Shown here in pieces: positions 54,801-62,869 of a stretch of 64,000 nt of DNA. Where the stretch lies: assembly GCF_027853245.1 (NCBI RefSeq), contig NZ_JAPTZM010000002.1. One strand, given 5' to 3'. Numbering within the stretch: the stretch's first letter is position 1; each line of letters opens with the position of its first letter. The notes under the pieces are model-generated. The model was given only the letters and a program-made list of their open reading frames with translations, made no database searches and was not told where the DNA came from. Origin of the DNA: Atlantibacter subterraneus. Its GTDB lineage: Bacteria > Pseudomonadota > Gammaproteobacteria > Enterobacterales > Enterobacteriaceae. The position numbers and the translations under genes were made by a program.

Positions 54801-55526
54801 CGACAGCGCATCGGCATGGCGCAGGGAGTTATAGAACGCCTCGGTGGTTTGCCCGGACAAGGTACGGCCTGACGCATCGGTAATGGTGCCGGAAATCATG
54901 ATCGGCAAATCAACGCCCAGCGCTTCGAACTCGCTTTTCACCGCGAAAATCGCCGCTTTGGCGTTAAGGGTGTCGAACACGGTTTCGATCAGGATCAGAT
55001 CTGAGCCGCCTTCCACCAGCGCGCGGGTCGACTCGCGATAGGCTTCCACCAGTTGGTTAAAGCTGACGTTGCGATACGCCGGATCGTTAACGTCCGGAGA
55101 AATCGACGCAGTGCGGTTAGTCGGGCCAAGCACCCCGGCGACATAGCGCGGTTTTTCTGGCGTGCGCGCGGTCCACTCATCGGCGCAGGCGCGCGCCAGC
55201 TTCGCGGCCTCGTAGTTGATCTCCGCCGACAGCGATTCCATATGGTAATCGGCCATGGCGATGGTGGTGGCGTTAAAGGTATTGGTTTCAACAATGTCCG
55301 CGCCCGCTTCGAAATAGGCGTAGTGGATTGCAGCAATGGTTTCCGGTTTCGTGAGGACCAGCAGGTCGTTGTTGCCTTTTAAGTCGGATGCCCAGTCGGC
55401 GAAGCGCTCGCCGCGATAGTCCGCCTCCTCCAGGCGGTAGCTCTGGATCATGGTCCCCATACCACCGTCCAGCACCAGAATACGTTCATTTAATTGCTGC
55501 TTCAGTTGCGTTTCGAAGGTGCTCAC
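51843..55526 (-). CDS. metH: Cobalamin-dependent methionine synthase MetH
   Basis: Transfers methyl from 5-methyltetrahydrofolate to homocysteine through methylcobalamin. It is 1227 aa, exactly as in E. coli. Order: homocysteine domain (1-350) with zinc cysteines in GLNC and GGCCGTT; pterin domain (about 350-640); cobalamin domain with DVHDIGKN supplying the lower His ligand near 759; SAM-dependent reactivation domain ending RWLAPNLGYDAD, with RPAPGYPACPEH. Start GTG at 55526 after GAGGTAATGAA. A boxC-like repeat lies at its 3' end. Confidence 0.99.
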   Translation of the reverse strand: MSTFETQLKQQLNERILVLDGGMGTMIQSYRLEEADYRGERFADWASDLKGNNDLLVLTKPETIAAIHYAYFEAGADIVETNTFNATTIAMADYHMESLSAEINYEAAKLARACADEWTARTPEKPRYVAGVLGPTNRTASISPDVNDPAYRNVSFNQLVEAYRESTRALVEGGSDLILIETVFDTLNAKAAIFAVKSEFEALGVDLPIMISGTITDASGRTLSGQTTEAFYNSLRHADALSFGLNCALGPDELRQYVAELSRVAECYVTAHPNAGLPNAFGEYDLDADVMAAQIGEWAQAGFLNIVGGCCGTTPAHIAAMSKAVEGVAPRKLPELPVACRLAGLEPLNIGADSLFVNVGERTNVTGSAKFKRLIKEEKYNEALEVALQQVESGAQIIDINMDEGMLDAEAAMVRFLNLIAGEPDIARVPIMIDSSKWDVIEKGLQCIQGKGIVNSISMKEGIETFIHHAKLVRRYGAAMVVMAFDEVGQADTRERKIEICRRAYKILTEEVGFPPEDIIFDPNIFAVATGIEEHNNYAQDFIGACEDIKRELPHAMISGGVSNVSFSFRGNDPVREAIHAVFLYYAIRNGMDMGIVNAGQLAIYDDLPAELRDAVEDVILNRREDGTERLLELAEKYRGSKGDDAANAQQAEWRSWDVAKRLEYSLVKGITEFIEDDTEQARQQAARPIEVIEGPLMAGMNVVGDLFGEGKMFLPQVVKSARVMKQAVAYLEPFINASKEQGKSNGKIVLATVKGDVHDIGKNIVGVVLQCNNYEIIDLGVMVPTDKILKTAREVNADIIGLSGLITPSLDEMVNVAKEMERQGFTLPLLIGGATTSKAHTAVKIEQNYSGPTVYVQNASRTVGVVSSLLSDTLRDDFVARTRKEYDTVRIQHGRKKPRTPPVTLQAARENGLAFDWESYTPPVAHRLGVQEVTASIETLRNYIDWTPFFMTWSLAGKYPRIMEDEIVGEEAKRLFKDANDMLDQLSADKSLNPRGVVGLFPANRVGDDVEVYRDETRTHVLAVSRHLRQQTEKVGFANYCLADFVAPKLSGKADYLGAFAVTGGLEEDALAEAFDARHDDYNKIMVKAVADRLAEAFAEYLHERVRKVYWGYAANENLSNEELIRENYQGIRPAPGYPACPEHTEKATIWQLLDVETRIGMKLTESYAMWPGASVSGWYFSHPDSKYFAVAQLQKDQIEDYARRKGMSVSEVERWLAPNLGYDAD

Positions 55527-55744
55527 TTCATTACCTCATTCGACATGCATGATGTGTTGTTCTCTCGGTTCTTATAGTAGATAGAGAGGTTTTTCATCCT
55601 ATCACACCTCTTCTGCTAGTCCTTCTCATTATCATATTGAGATTTTTTCAGGTGAGGTGGCAGTAAAGCATTTAGCGCCCTTTTCTATTTCAAACTATCC
55701 CCTTAGATTAATTAAGGCACATTTGATAATAAAAGAAGGAACTT

Positions 55745-56446
55745 ATGGAAGATGGATTCAGAAAACCAGAATTTAACGATGAGTATGGGATGAGTTATAC
55801 ATTCAGTTCACCATTAACAAAGGGTGAATTCTTTTCACTTATCCCTGAAAAAAACATCCCTCATTACTACTCTCCAATTATTGATGAAGAGTATGGATTA
55901 TGTATTGGATATATTAATAAACGCAATTCAGATATTTATGATGTTTATGATTACAATGGTTACTTTGTTAACCGAATGGAGGTCCCTCTAGAACATCCTT
56001 TTTTAGATCCTATAGATTTGTTACTTATTGGTGGAATCATTTATAAGTCGTTCCGGTTTGGACTGTATTCATTTAAAGCATTAACCCGCCGAGGTGTGTT
56101 TGTTGAATTCTCATCTTTAGTTGGGGAGTCCATTATGAATACTCTGCGCGGTAGGTTAAAATTCGGTCTATCTCCGGAAACATTAAGATTTTCACGCGCC
56201 TCAGTCGAGCATATGGCAGAGAGTGGAAGATATGTTCCTGTATATATTTTGGAAAAAGCGATTAGATACGGAAGAAGAATGCCGGACCTACTCAGAAAAT
56301 CCAATATGAAGACAATACGTTATGAAATAACTATCAGACGCTCCAGGTACAATAATATGGCTGCTTCCTATGAAAATAAGGATTATACTCTTGAGGTAAT
56401 TGTAAATGAAAGAACATGGACTATCACACATTTTGCTTACAAATAA
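55745..56446 (+). CDS. Orphan polymorphic toxin-like protein (predicted RNase domain)
   Basis: A 233-aa protein with AT-rich codon use. The C-terminal part (about 147-233) reads LRFSRASVEHMAESGRYVPV, then LEKAIRYGRRMPD and ends LEVIVNERTWTITHFAYK. This pattern (a His near HM, RYVPV, AI-x-G-x-x-PD, LEV, final HF) is one I know from C-termini of Rhs/CdiA-type toxins, probably BECR-fold RNases. A hydrophobic DPIDLLLIGGII segment lies near residue 87, also common before such toxin domains. There is no signal peptide and no large delivery protein nearby. AAGGA precedes the ATG. The next gene, 13 bases away, fits an immunity protein. Function is inferred from pattern only. Confidence 0.65.
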   Translation: MEDGFRKPEFNDEYGMSYTFSSPLTKGEFFSLIPEKNIPHYYSPIIDEEYGLCIGYINKRNSDIYDVYDYNGYFVNRMEVPLEHPFLDPIDLLLIGGIIYKSFRFGLYSFKALTRRGVFVEFSSLVGESIMNTLRGRLKFGLSPETLRFSRASVEHMAESGRYVPVYILEKAIRYGRRMPDLLRKSNMKTIRYEITIRRSRYNNMAASYENKDYTLEVIVNERTWTITHFAYK

Positions 56447-56459
56447 CCAGGAAAAGACC

Positions 56460-56876
56460 ATGCTTAAGATAGTTAACAGTGAAATTAATTTAGAAGTGAC
56501 GCCCTTCGAAAAAATAACAAATACCACTGAAACTGGTTTTTACCATGAATGGTTAAAAATGTATGTTGAATTTCAGGCTAAAGGGATAAATCTAACCACC
56601 ACATGGGAGTGTTATATCGGTGAACTGGAAGAGTTCTATTCGCAGTTAATCGATCTCAAAGACAGCAGTATAGCAAAACAAGTAATTTTTAGTCCAATGG
56701 AAGGAATGATTACAATGATTATCAGTAAAAATATTGGGCCTGAAGAAAGTTATTCCTTTAAATTTAAAATTGCGACCTCCGTACGTTCAGATTTTTTTGT
56801 CGAAGGAATCATCGGTATGGATCAAACCTATATTCATGGAATTATCGAAGGTGTTCATAACCTCATTCATTATTAA
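56460..56876 (+). CDS. Putative immunity protein for the upstream toxin
   Basis: A 138-aa acidic soluble protein. Its layout (EWLKMYVEFQAKGINLTTTW, ECYIGELEEFYSQLIDL, FSFKF-like strands, then FFVEGIIGMDQTYIHGIIEG) resembles WapI-like immunity proteins, which pair with polymorphic toxins; this is a weak family impression. The ATG at 56460 has AGGAAAAG before it and starts 13 bases after the toxin gene, so the two form an operon. The longer frame from 56406 overlaps the toxin and is rejected. Base composition matches the toxin gene and not metH or iclR. Confidence 0.6.
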   Translation: MLKIVNSEINLEVTPFEKITNTTETGFYHEWLKMYVEFQAKGINLTTTWECYIGELEEFYSQLIDLKDSSIAKQVIFSPMEGMITMIISKNIGPEESYSFKFKIATSVRSDFFVEGIIGMDQTYIHGIIEGVHNLIHY

Positions 56877-56956
56877 TCATAAAAAAGAGTGAATCTTTTT
56901 GTGGAAGGATTAACACATCGGAGCAGTTAATCTATCCTTTACATTGCACCAACAAA

Positions 56957-56971
56957 AGGAAACAATTTCCA
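56957..56971. promoter_or_regulatory. IclR autoregulatory site
   Basis: AGGAAACAATTTCCA is a near-perfect palindrome fitting the IclR consensus TGGAAATNATTTCCA. It lies 56 bases before the iclR start, as expected for autorepression. Confidence 0.75.
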
Positions 56972-57026
56972 TTGTGTGGAAAAAACATTGCTGAAGCCAA
57001 TAAATCTCAGAGGGTTAGCATAATAA

Positions 57027-57848
57027 ATGAATACCGTTCCCGCAAAACGCGGCAGAAAACCCACCGCAGCTATAGCGCCTGCTGCCGGGCAAGTCCAGTC
57101 ACTGAACCGTGGCTTAAAATTGTTGGAATGGATTTCCGAATCGCACGGCAGCGTGGCGCTGACCGAGCTGGCTCAGCAAGCCGGGCTGCCCAACTCAACA
57201 ACTCACCGCCTGCTTACCACCATGCAACAGCTTGGATTTGTACGTCAGGTGGGGGATTTAGGCCACTGGTCGATTGGCGCGCATGCGTTTATTGTTGGCA
57301 GCAGTTTTCTGCAAAGCCGCAATTTACTGGCGATTGTGCACCCGATGCTGCGCAAACTGATGGAGGCCTCCGGTGAGACCGTCAACCTGGCGGTGCTGGA
57401 TCAGAGCGATCATCAGGCGATTATTATCGACCAGGTACAGTGTACCCAGTTGATGCGAATGTCCGCCCCCATCGGCGGCAAACTGCCGATGCATGCTTCC
57501 GGCGCGGGCAAAGCGTTTCTGGCGCAGCTCCCTGAAGATGACGTCACCGCGCTGCTGCACCGTAAAGGGCTGCACGCCTACACCCACGCCACGCTGGTTT
57601 CTCCGGCCCATCTGAAAGAAGACCTGGCGCAAACCCGCAAGCGCGGTTACTCGTTCGATGATGAAGAACATGCGCTGGGCTTACGCTGCGTGGCGTCGTG
57701 CATTTATGACGAGCACCACCAGCCGTTTGCCGCGATTTCTATCTCCGGCCCGGTATCCCGTATCACCGACGATCGGGTCACCGAGCTGGGCGCGATGGCC
57801 ATCAAAGCGGCGAAAGAAGTGACGCTGGCTTACGGCGGCGTGCGTTAA
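57027..57848 (+). CDS. iclR: IclR, glyoxylate-bypass repressor
   Basis: Represses aceBAK; glyoxylate relieves and pyruvate strengthens repression. It is 273 aa (E. coli 274). The winged helix (about 25-85) reads GSVALTELAQQAGLPNSTTH and the effector domain includes APIGGKLPMHASGAGKAFLA and KRGYSFDDEEHALGLRC. It is convergent with aceK; E. coli arpA is absent between them. IclR-type sites lie before iclR and aceB. Confidence 0.97.
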   Translation: MNTVPAKRGRKPTAAIAPAAGQVQSLNRGLKLLEWISESHGSVALTELAQQAGLPNSTTHRLLTTMQQLGFVRQVGDLGHWSIGAHAFIVGSSFLQSRNLLAIVHPMLRKLMEASGETVNLAVLDQSDHQAIIIDQVQCTQLMRMSAPIGGKLPMHASGAGKAFLAQLPEDDVTALLHRKGLHAYTHATLVSPAHLKEDLAQTRKRGYSFDDEEHALGLRCVASCIYDEHHQPFAAISISGPVSRITDDRVTELGAMAIKAAKEVTLAYGGVR

Positions 57849-57856
57849 AAGCGATA

Positions 57857-57878
57857 CCGCCTCCTGTTCAGGAGGCGG
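57857..57878. terminator. Hairpin terminator shared by iclR and aceK ends
   Basis: A perfect ten-base stem CCGCCTCCTG/CAGGAGGCGG with a two-base spacer spans the aceK stop codon, eight bases past the iclR stop. Clear T-runs are lacking, so it may act with Rho or as a transcript stabiliser. Confidence 0.65.
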
Positions 57879-59619
57879 CAATATCGGCAGACTGGCGCGC
57901 ATAGCGCTGGCAAAAGCGCTGCCGCCGTCGATAGGCATACACATCTTCCACGTGACCGTGACGAATCCGCGCCTGTAACGCCCGCCAGTACTCCGCCTGG
58001 AACAGATCGGCGTGCATCTCCTCAAACAACGGTTTGATGCGCGGATCGGCGCACAGCCAGTGGCGAAACTCCTCCGGAAACACATCCCCCGGCGCGACGC
58101 TGTACCACGGTTCCGACGCCATTTCGTCTTCCGGGTAGCGCGGCGGCGGAATATCGCGGAAATTCACTTCGGTCATGTAGCAAATTTCGTCGTAATCGTA
58201 AAACACCACCCGGCCATGACGGGTAACGCCAAAGTTTTTAAACAGCATATCGCCGGGGAAAATATTGGCGGCAGCCAGCTGGCGGATAGCATTGCCGTAC
58301 TCTTCGATGGCGTCGCGCAGCTGTTGGCCCTGCACTTGCTCCAGCCAGATATTCAGCGGCACCATGCGCCGTTCAATATACAGGTGGCGAATAGCGATTT
58401 TGTCGCCCAGATCGGTGATTTTCTGCGGCGCTTCATGCATCAGCAGGGCCATCAGCGCCGGGTCGATCTGGCGTTTTTCCAGCACGAAGTTTTCGAATTC
58501 CTGGGTATCCGCCATGCGCCCGACGCGGTCGTGCTCCTTCACCAGCTGATAGCAGGCGCGCACGTGAGCTTCGTCCATCTCTTTCTGCGGGGCGAATTTA
58601 TCTTTAATCACTTTGAATACCCGGTCGAAGCCTGGCAGCGTGAACACCAACATCACCATGCCGCGAATGCCCGGCGCTTCGATAAACTGCTCGTTACTCT
58701 GGGCGAGGTAGTTCAGGTATTCGCGGTAGCTTTCAGTTTTGCCGTGCTTCTGGCAGCCAATCGCCATATACAGTTCGGCGGTGGTTTTGCCAGGTAAGAT
58801 CTCGCGCAGCCACTCCACCAGCGCAGCGGGCAGCGGCGCGTACACCATAAAATAGGAGCGCGCGAAGCCAAACACGATGCTGGCTTCCGCCGCACGGGTT
58901 AAGCAGGTATCGATAAACAGCTCGCCTTCATTGCTGCGGTGGATCGGCAGCAGAAACGGCAGCGTGCCGGACGGCAGCACCAGTTTCGCCACCAGCCAGG
59001 CCGCTTTATTGCGGTAAAACAGTTCGTTGGCGACCTGTAAATGCACTTTATCCAGCATCTCCGCGCCCAGCGTTTCGGTGAGGTGATTGAGGATGTAACC
59101 CACATCGCGATCCAGATCCTGCCAGGGCAGACGCAGCGGCAAATCTTTTAATAACCGGGTCAGCAGGGCGGGCCAGCCCTGCTTCGGGTAAAAATCTTTC
59201 GCCAGCGGACGGGGAATGGTGCGAAACCGCCGCTCCGGCTGGGAGCTGAAAATAAACAGCCGTTCCGGCGTCAGGGACTGATGGTCGAATAGCCGACAGT
59301 AAACGGAGTTAAAGAAGCTTTCGGCAATCTCGAAACGGGGATAGTCGGGCAACAGCTCGGTATAGTGCTTTTTGACCTGCAATAAAAAGTCGGCGTCGGT
59401 GCTTTTGCCATTGGTGATGCAGCGCAGCTGTTCAACCACCAGGCCGACGTGATGGTCGTACAGATGAATACGCTTTTTCATGGCCTGCTGGACAGCCTGC
59501 CAGTCCGCCTGCTCGAAACGCTGCTGCGCCCCGGAGGTCACTTCCAGAAAACGGCCATACTGCGCGTCAAACCCTTGCAGGATGGTTTGCGCGATCAACA
59601 GTTCCAGCCCACGCGGCAT
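57868..59619 (-). CDS. aceK: Isocitrate dehydrogenase kinase/phosphatase AceK
   Basis: Switches isocitrate dehydrogenase off and on to divert carbon through the glyoxylate bypass. It is 583 aa (E. coli 578). The regulatory half is followed by a kinase-like fold with ATP-site GFARSYFMVYAPLPAALVEW, and catalytic GDMLFKNFGVTRHGRVVFYDYDEICYMTEVNF. The C-terminus VEDVYAYRRRQRFCQRYAR differs from E. coli in the last few residues. The ATG at 59619 has GGAGAG before it and gives MPRGLELL. Last gene of aceBAK. Confidence 0.97.
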   Translation of the reverse strand: MPRGLELLIAQTILQGFDAQYGRFLEVTSGAQQRFEQADWQAVQQAMKKRIHLYDHHVGLVVEQLRCITNGKSTDADFLLQVKKHYTELLPDYPRFEIAESFFNSVYCRLFDHQSLTPERLFIFSSQPERRFRTIPRPLAKDFYPKQGWPALLTRLLKDLPLRLPWQDLDRDVGYILNHLTETLGAEMLDKVHLQVANELFYRNKAAWLVAKLVLPSGTLPFLLPIHRSNEGELFIDTCLTRAAEASIVFGFARSYFMVYAPLPAALVEWLREILPGKTTAELYMAIGCQKHGKTESYREYLNYLAQSNEQFIEAPGIRGMVMLVFTLPGFDRVFKVIKDKFAPQKEMDEAHVRACYQLVKEHDRVGRMADTQEFENFVLEKRQIDPALMALLMHEAPQKITDLGDKIAIRHLYIERRMVPLNIWLEQVQGQQLRDAIEEYGNAIRQLAAANIFPGDMLFKNFGVTRHGRVVFYDYDEICYMTEVNFRDIPPPRYPEDEMASEPWYSVAPGDVFPEEFRHWLCADPRIKPLFEEMHADLFQAEYWRALQARIRHGHVEDVYAYRRRQRFCQRYARQSADIAAS

Positions 59620-59640
59620 AGCACTCTCCATCAGGTAGAT

Positions 59641-59664
59641 GCCCTCTCCCGTCGGGAAGAGGGC
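59641..59664 (-). other. Stem-loop between aceA and aceK
   Basis: An imperfect stem GCCCTCTCCC/GGGAAGAGGGC occupies the 55-base gap. In E. coli hairpins at this spot lower aceK expression relative to aceA; this one likely does the same. Confidence 0.7.
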
Positions 59665-59674
59665 GTCGGGCTTA

Positions 59675-60982
59675 TCAGAATTGCGACTCTTCCGTCGAAC
59701 CGGTCAGGGCCGTGACGGATGAGGTTCCGCCCTGGATGATGGTGGTGACTTTATCGAAGTAGCCGGTGCCCACTTCCTGCTGATGGGAAACGAAGGTGTA
59801 ACCTTCTTTCGCGGCGGCGAATTCCGGCTCCTGAACGCGCTCCACATAGTGCTTCATGCCTTCGCCCTGCGCGTAGGCATGCGCCAGGTTGAACATGTTG
59901 AACCACATGCTGTGGATACCCGCCAGCGTGATGAACTGGTATTTGTAGCCCATATCCGACAGTTCCTGCTGGAAGGAGGCGATGGTGTTGTCATCGAGGT
60001 TTTTCTTCCAGTTAAACGACGGCGAACAGTTGTAGGCCAGCAGCTTGCCAGGGAATTTGGCATGGATTGCCTCGGCAAAGCGACGTGCCTGGTCCAGGTC
60101 CGGCTTCGAGGTTTCGCACCACACCAGATCGGCATACGGCGCGTAGGCCAGGCCGCGGCTGATGGCCTGTTCAATGCCCGCATGGGTACGGAAGAAGCCT
60201 TCCGAGGTGCGCTCGCCGGAAATAAATTCACGGTCGTATTCGTCGCAGTCAGAGGTGATCAGGTCTGCAGCATCGGCGTCGGTACGGGCGATCAGCAGCG
60301 TCGGCACGCCCATCACGTCGGCAGCCAGACGCGCGGCAACCAGCTTCTGGATGGCTTCCTGAGTCGGCACCAGCACTTTACCGCCCATGTGCCCGCATTT
60401 CTTCACCGAGGCCAGCTGATCTTCGAAGTGAACAGCCGCTGCACCGGCTTCAATCATCGATTTCATCAGATCAAACGCGTTCAACACGCCGCCAAAGCCG
60501 GCTTCGGCATCCGCAACGATCGGCAGGAAGTAATCCACATAGCGCGGATCGCCCGGCTCGATATTGGAAGCCCACTGGATCTGATCCGCGCGGCGGAACG
60601 TGTTGTTGATCCGCTCCACCACCGCCGGGACCGAGTTGGCCGGATACAGAGATTGATCCGGGTACATGCTGGAGGCCAGGTTAGCATCCGCGGCTACCTG
60701 CCAACCGGAGAGATAAACCGCCTCAATGCCCGCCTTCGCCTGCTGCAACGCCTGGCCGCCGGTCAGCGCGCCGAGGCTGTTCACGTAGCCTTTTTTCGAT
60801 TCGCCATGCAGCAGACGCCACATTTTGGCTGCGCCCAGCTGCGCCAGGGTGCATTCCGGGTTAACCGAACCGCGCAGTTTCACCACCTCTTCCGCGCTGT
60901 ACGGGCGCGTGATCCCTTCCCAACGCGCCTGTTTCCACTCTTGTTCTAATTGTTCAATTTGTTGGGTACGAGTTGTAGTCAT
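59675..60982 (-). CDS. aceA: Isocitrate lyase AceA
   Basis: Splits isocitrate to glyoxylate and succinate. It is 435 aa (E. coli 434). The catalytic loop KKCGHMGGK contains the active cysteine; other motifs are SGWQVAADAN, DADAGFGG-like IVADAEAGFGG and YNCSPSFNWKKNLDD. The ATG at 60982 is chosen because GGAG stands nine bases before it; an ATG five codons earlier lacks a ribosome site. About 40 bases after aceB. Confidence 0.99.
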   Translation of the reverse strand: MTTTRTQQIEQLEQEWKQARWEGITRPYSAEEVVKLRGSVNPECTLAQLGAAKMWRLLHGESKKGYVNSLGALTGGQALQQAKAGIEAVYLSGWQVAADANLASSMYPDQSLYPANSVPAVVERINNTFRRADQIQWASNIEPGDPRYVDYFLPIVADAEAGFGGVLNAFDLMKSMIEAGAAAVHFEDQLASVKKCGHMGGKVLVPTQEAIQKLVAARLAADVMGVPTLLIARTDADAADLITSDCDEYDREFISGERTSEGFFRTHAGIEQAISRGLAYAPYADLVWCETSKPDLDQARRFAEAIHAKFPGKLLAYNCSPSFNWKKNLDDNTIASFQQELSDMGYKYQFITLAGIHSMWFNMFNLAHAYAQGEGMKHYVERVQEPEFAAAKEGYTFVSHQQEVGTGYFDKVTTIIQGGTSSVTALTGSTEESQF

Positions 60983-61021
60983 GTGCAGATGCTCCATAGG
61001 GTAGTTGTTATTAAGGGTTGA

Positions 61022-62620
61022 TTACGCCAGCAAGCGGTAGCCCGGCAGGGTCAGGAAGTCGACCAGCTCGTCGGAGGTGGTGATCTGCTCCATCAGGCGC
61101 GCCGCGTCGTCAAAGCGCCCCTGGCTGAAGCGGTGCTCGCCGAGCTCTTCCTGAATCACCTGCATCTCTTCGGCCAGCATCTGACGGAACAGCGCTTTGG
61201 TGACGGGTTTGCCGTTGCTGAGCGTTTTCTGGTGGTGGATCCATTGCCAGATAGAGGTACGGGAAATTTCGGCGGTGGCGGCGTCTTCCATCAGGCCGTA
61301 AATCGGTACGCAGCCGTTGCCGGAGATCCAGGCTTCGATGTACTGCACCGCGACGCGAATGTTAGCGCGCATGCCCTCTTCGGTACGCTCGCCGGGGCAA
61401 GGCTCCAGCAGGTCAGCGGCGGTAATCGGCGCATCTTGTTCACGGGTGACGTCGAGCTGGTTTTTATGAGTGCCGAGCGCCTTATTGAAAACCTCCATAA
61501 CGGTATCGCCCAGGCCCGGATGGGCAATCCAGGTGCCATCGTGGCCGTTAGTGGCTTCCAGTTCTTTATCCGCTTTGACTTTATTCAACACCCAGTTGTT
61601 GCGCTCCGCGTCTTTGCTGGGAATAAACGCCGCCATGCCGCCCATGGCAAAAGCGCCGCGACGATGGCAGGTTCTGATCAACAGGCGCGAGTAGGCGTTG
61701 AGGAACGGTTTTTCCATCGTTACGCTCTGGCGATCGGGTAAAACGCGGTCAGGGTGATTTTTTAACGTTTTGATATAGCTAAAGATGTAGTCCCAGCGGC
61801 CACAGTTCAGCCCAACGATATGGTCACGCAGGGCGTGAAGGATTTCATCCATCTGGAACACCGCTGGCAGGGTTTCGATCAGCAGAGTGGCTTTGATGGT
61901 GCCGCGCGGCAGTTCAAAACGGTCTTCCGCAAAGCTAAATACTTCGCTCCACCAGGCGGCTTCCTGCCATGACTGGGTTTTCGGCAGATAGAAGTAAGGG
62001 CCGCTGCCTTTCGCCAGCAGGGCATCCACGTTGTGGAAGAAGTAGAGCGCGAAATCAAACAGGCTGCCAGGGATGGCTTCACCGCGCCAGGTCACATGTT
62101 TTTCCGGCAGGTGCAGACCGCGAACGCGACAAATCAGCACGGCGGGATCGGGCTTCAACTGGTAGATTTTACCGGCTTCGTTAGTCCAGGAGATGGTGCC
62201 GCGAATGGCATCGCGCAAGTTGATTTGCCCGTCGATGACTTTGCTCCAGCTCGGTGCCAGCGAGTCTTCGAAATCCGCCATAAAAACTTTGACGTTAGCG
62301 TTGAGGGCGTTGATCACCATCTTACGCTCGACCGGCCCGGTGATCTCAACGCGACGATCCTGTAAATCCTCAGGAATTCCGCGGATCGTCCAGTCTGAAT
62401 TTCGAATGGAAGCTGTTTCCGAAATAAAATCTGGCAACTTCCCGTTGTCGATTTCTGACTGGACCTTCACGCGTTCGGCCAGCAGCTGGTTGCGTTTGCC
62501 CGTAAAGCGGCTGACCAGTTCAGAAAGAAACTCCACCGCATCCGGCGTTAAAATTTCCCGCTCCTGCTCGCCAAAAGGCTGCTCGAAGGTCAGATCGGTT
62601 GTCGTTGCCTGTTGTGTCAT
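61022..62620 (-). CDS. aceB: Malate synthase A AceB
   Basis: Condenses glyoxylate with acetyl-CoA to malate. It is 532 aa (E. coli 533). Key parts are EITGPVERKMVINALNAN, MADFEDSLAPSW, LLIETLPAVFQMDEILHALR (catalytic Arg and Glu), GLNCGRWDYIFSY and the catalytic Asp in GLMEDAATAEISR. The ATG at 62620 follows GAGGATC. First gene of aceBAK; the IclR operator lies about 100 bases upstream. Confidence 0.99.
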   Translation of the reverse strand: MTQQATTTDLTFEQPFGEQEREILTPDAVEFLSELVSRFTGKRNQLLAERVKVQSEIDNGKLPDFISETASIRNSDWTIRGIPEDLQDRRVEITGPVERKMVINALNANVKVFMADFEDSLAPSWSKVIDGQINLRDAIRGTISWTNEAGKIYQLKPDPAVLICRVRGLHLPEKHVTWRGEAIPGSLFDFALYFFHNVDALLAKGSGPYFYLPKTQSWQEAAWWSEVFSFAEDRFELPRGTIKATLLIETLPAVFQMDEILHALRDHIVGLNCGRWDYIFSYIKTLKNHPDRVLPDRQSVTMEKPFLNAYSRLLIRTCHRRGAFAMGGMAAFIPSKDAERNNWVLNKVKADKELEATNGHDGTWIAHPGLGDTVMEVFNKALGTHKNQLDVTREQDAPITAADLLEPCPGERTEEGMRANIRVAVQYIEAWISGNGCVPIYGLMEDAATAEISRTSIWQWIHHQKTLSNGKPVTKALFRQMLAEEMQVIQEELGEHRFSQGRFDDAARLMEQITTSDELVDFLTLPGYRLLA

Positions 62621-62721
62621 GCTCTTGATCCTCAATGTTGATCCAGTCCAGAAACTGCGCATTGCGAACGCGATCCCCCGTGGGTATTTTTCGTTCAGCA
62701 CAGTTAAGACTACTCAAACAT

Positions 62722-62747
62722 TTTCCAAAATCAAAAACAATTTCCAT
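62722..62747 (-). promoter_or_regulatory. IclR operator of aceBAK
   Basis: On the minus strand, TGGAAATTG followed by TTTTTGATTTTGGAAAA resembles the IclR site before E. coli aceB (remembered as AAATGGAAATTGTTTTTGAT). It lies 100-130 bases before aceB. Confidence 0.7.
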
Positions 62748-62824
62748 TTTCAAAATAAAAACATGTTAACTATTTGTTTTATAATTGAAAAAAGTTAAAT
62801 CATACAAAGAAGCAGTTTTCAGAA

Positions 62825-62849
62825 ACAAAAAAGGCACCCGAAGGTGCCT
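62825..62849 (-). terminator. Terminator after metA
   Basis: A seven-base stem AGGCACC/GGTGCCT with a CGAA-type loop is followed on the minus strand by six T. It begins about 20 bases past the metA stop. Confidence 0.93.
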
Positions 62850-62869
62850 GCGATAAGGTGCTGAAACGC

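Noticed and set aside
57849..57867. arpA between iclR and aceK
   Set aside because: The gap is only 19 bases, so the E. coli ankyrin-like gene is absent, as in many relatives; not unusual.
59783..60949. 388-codon open frame antisense to aceA
   Set aside because: It is within isocitrate lyase, with no plausible start signal and no recognisable motifs.
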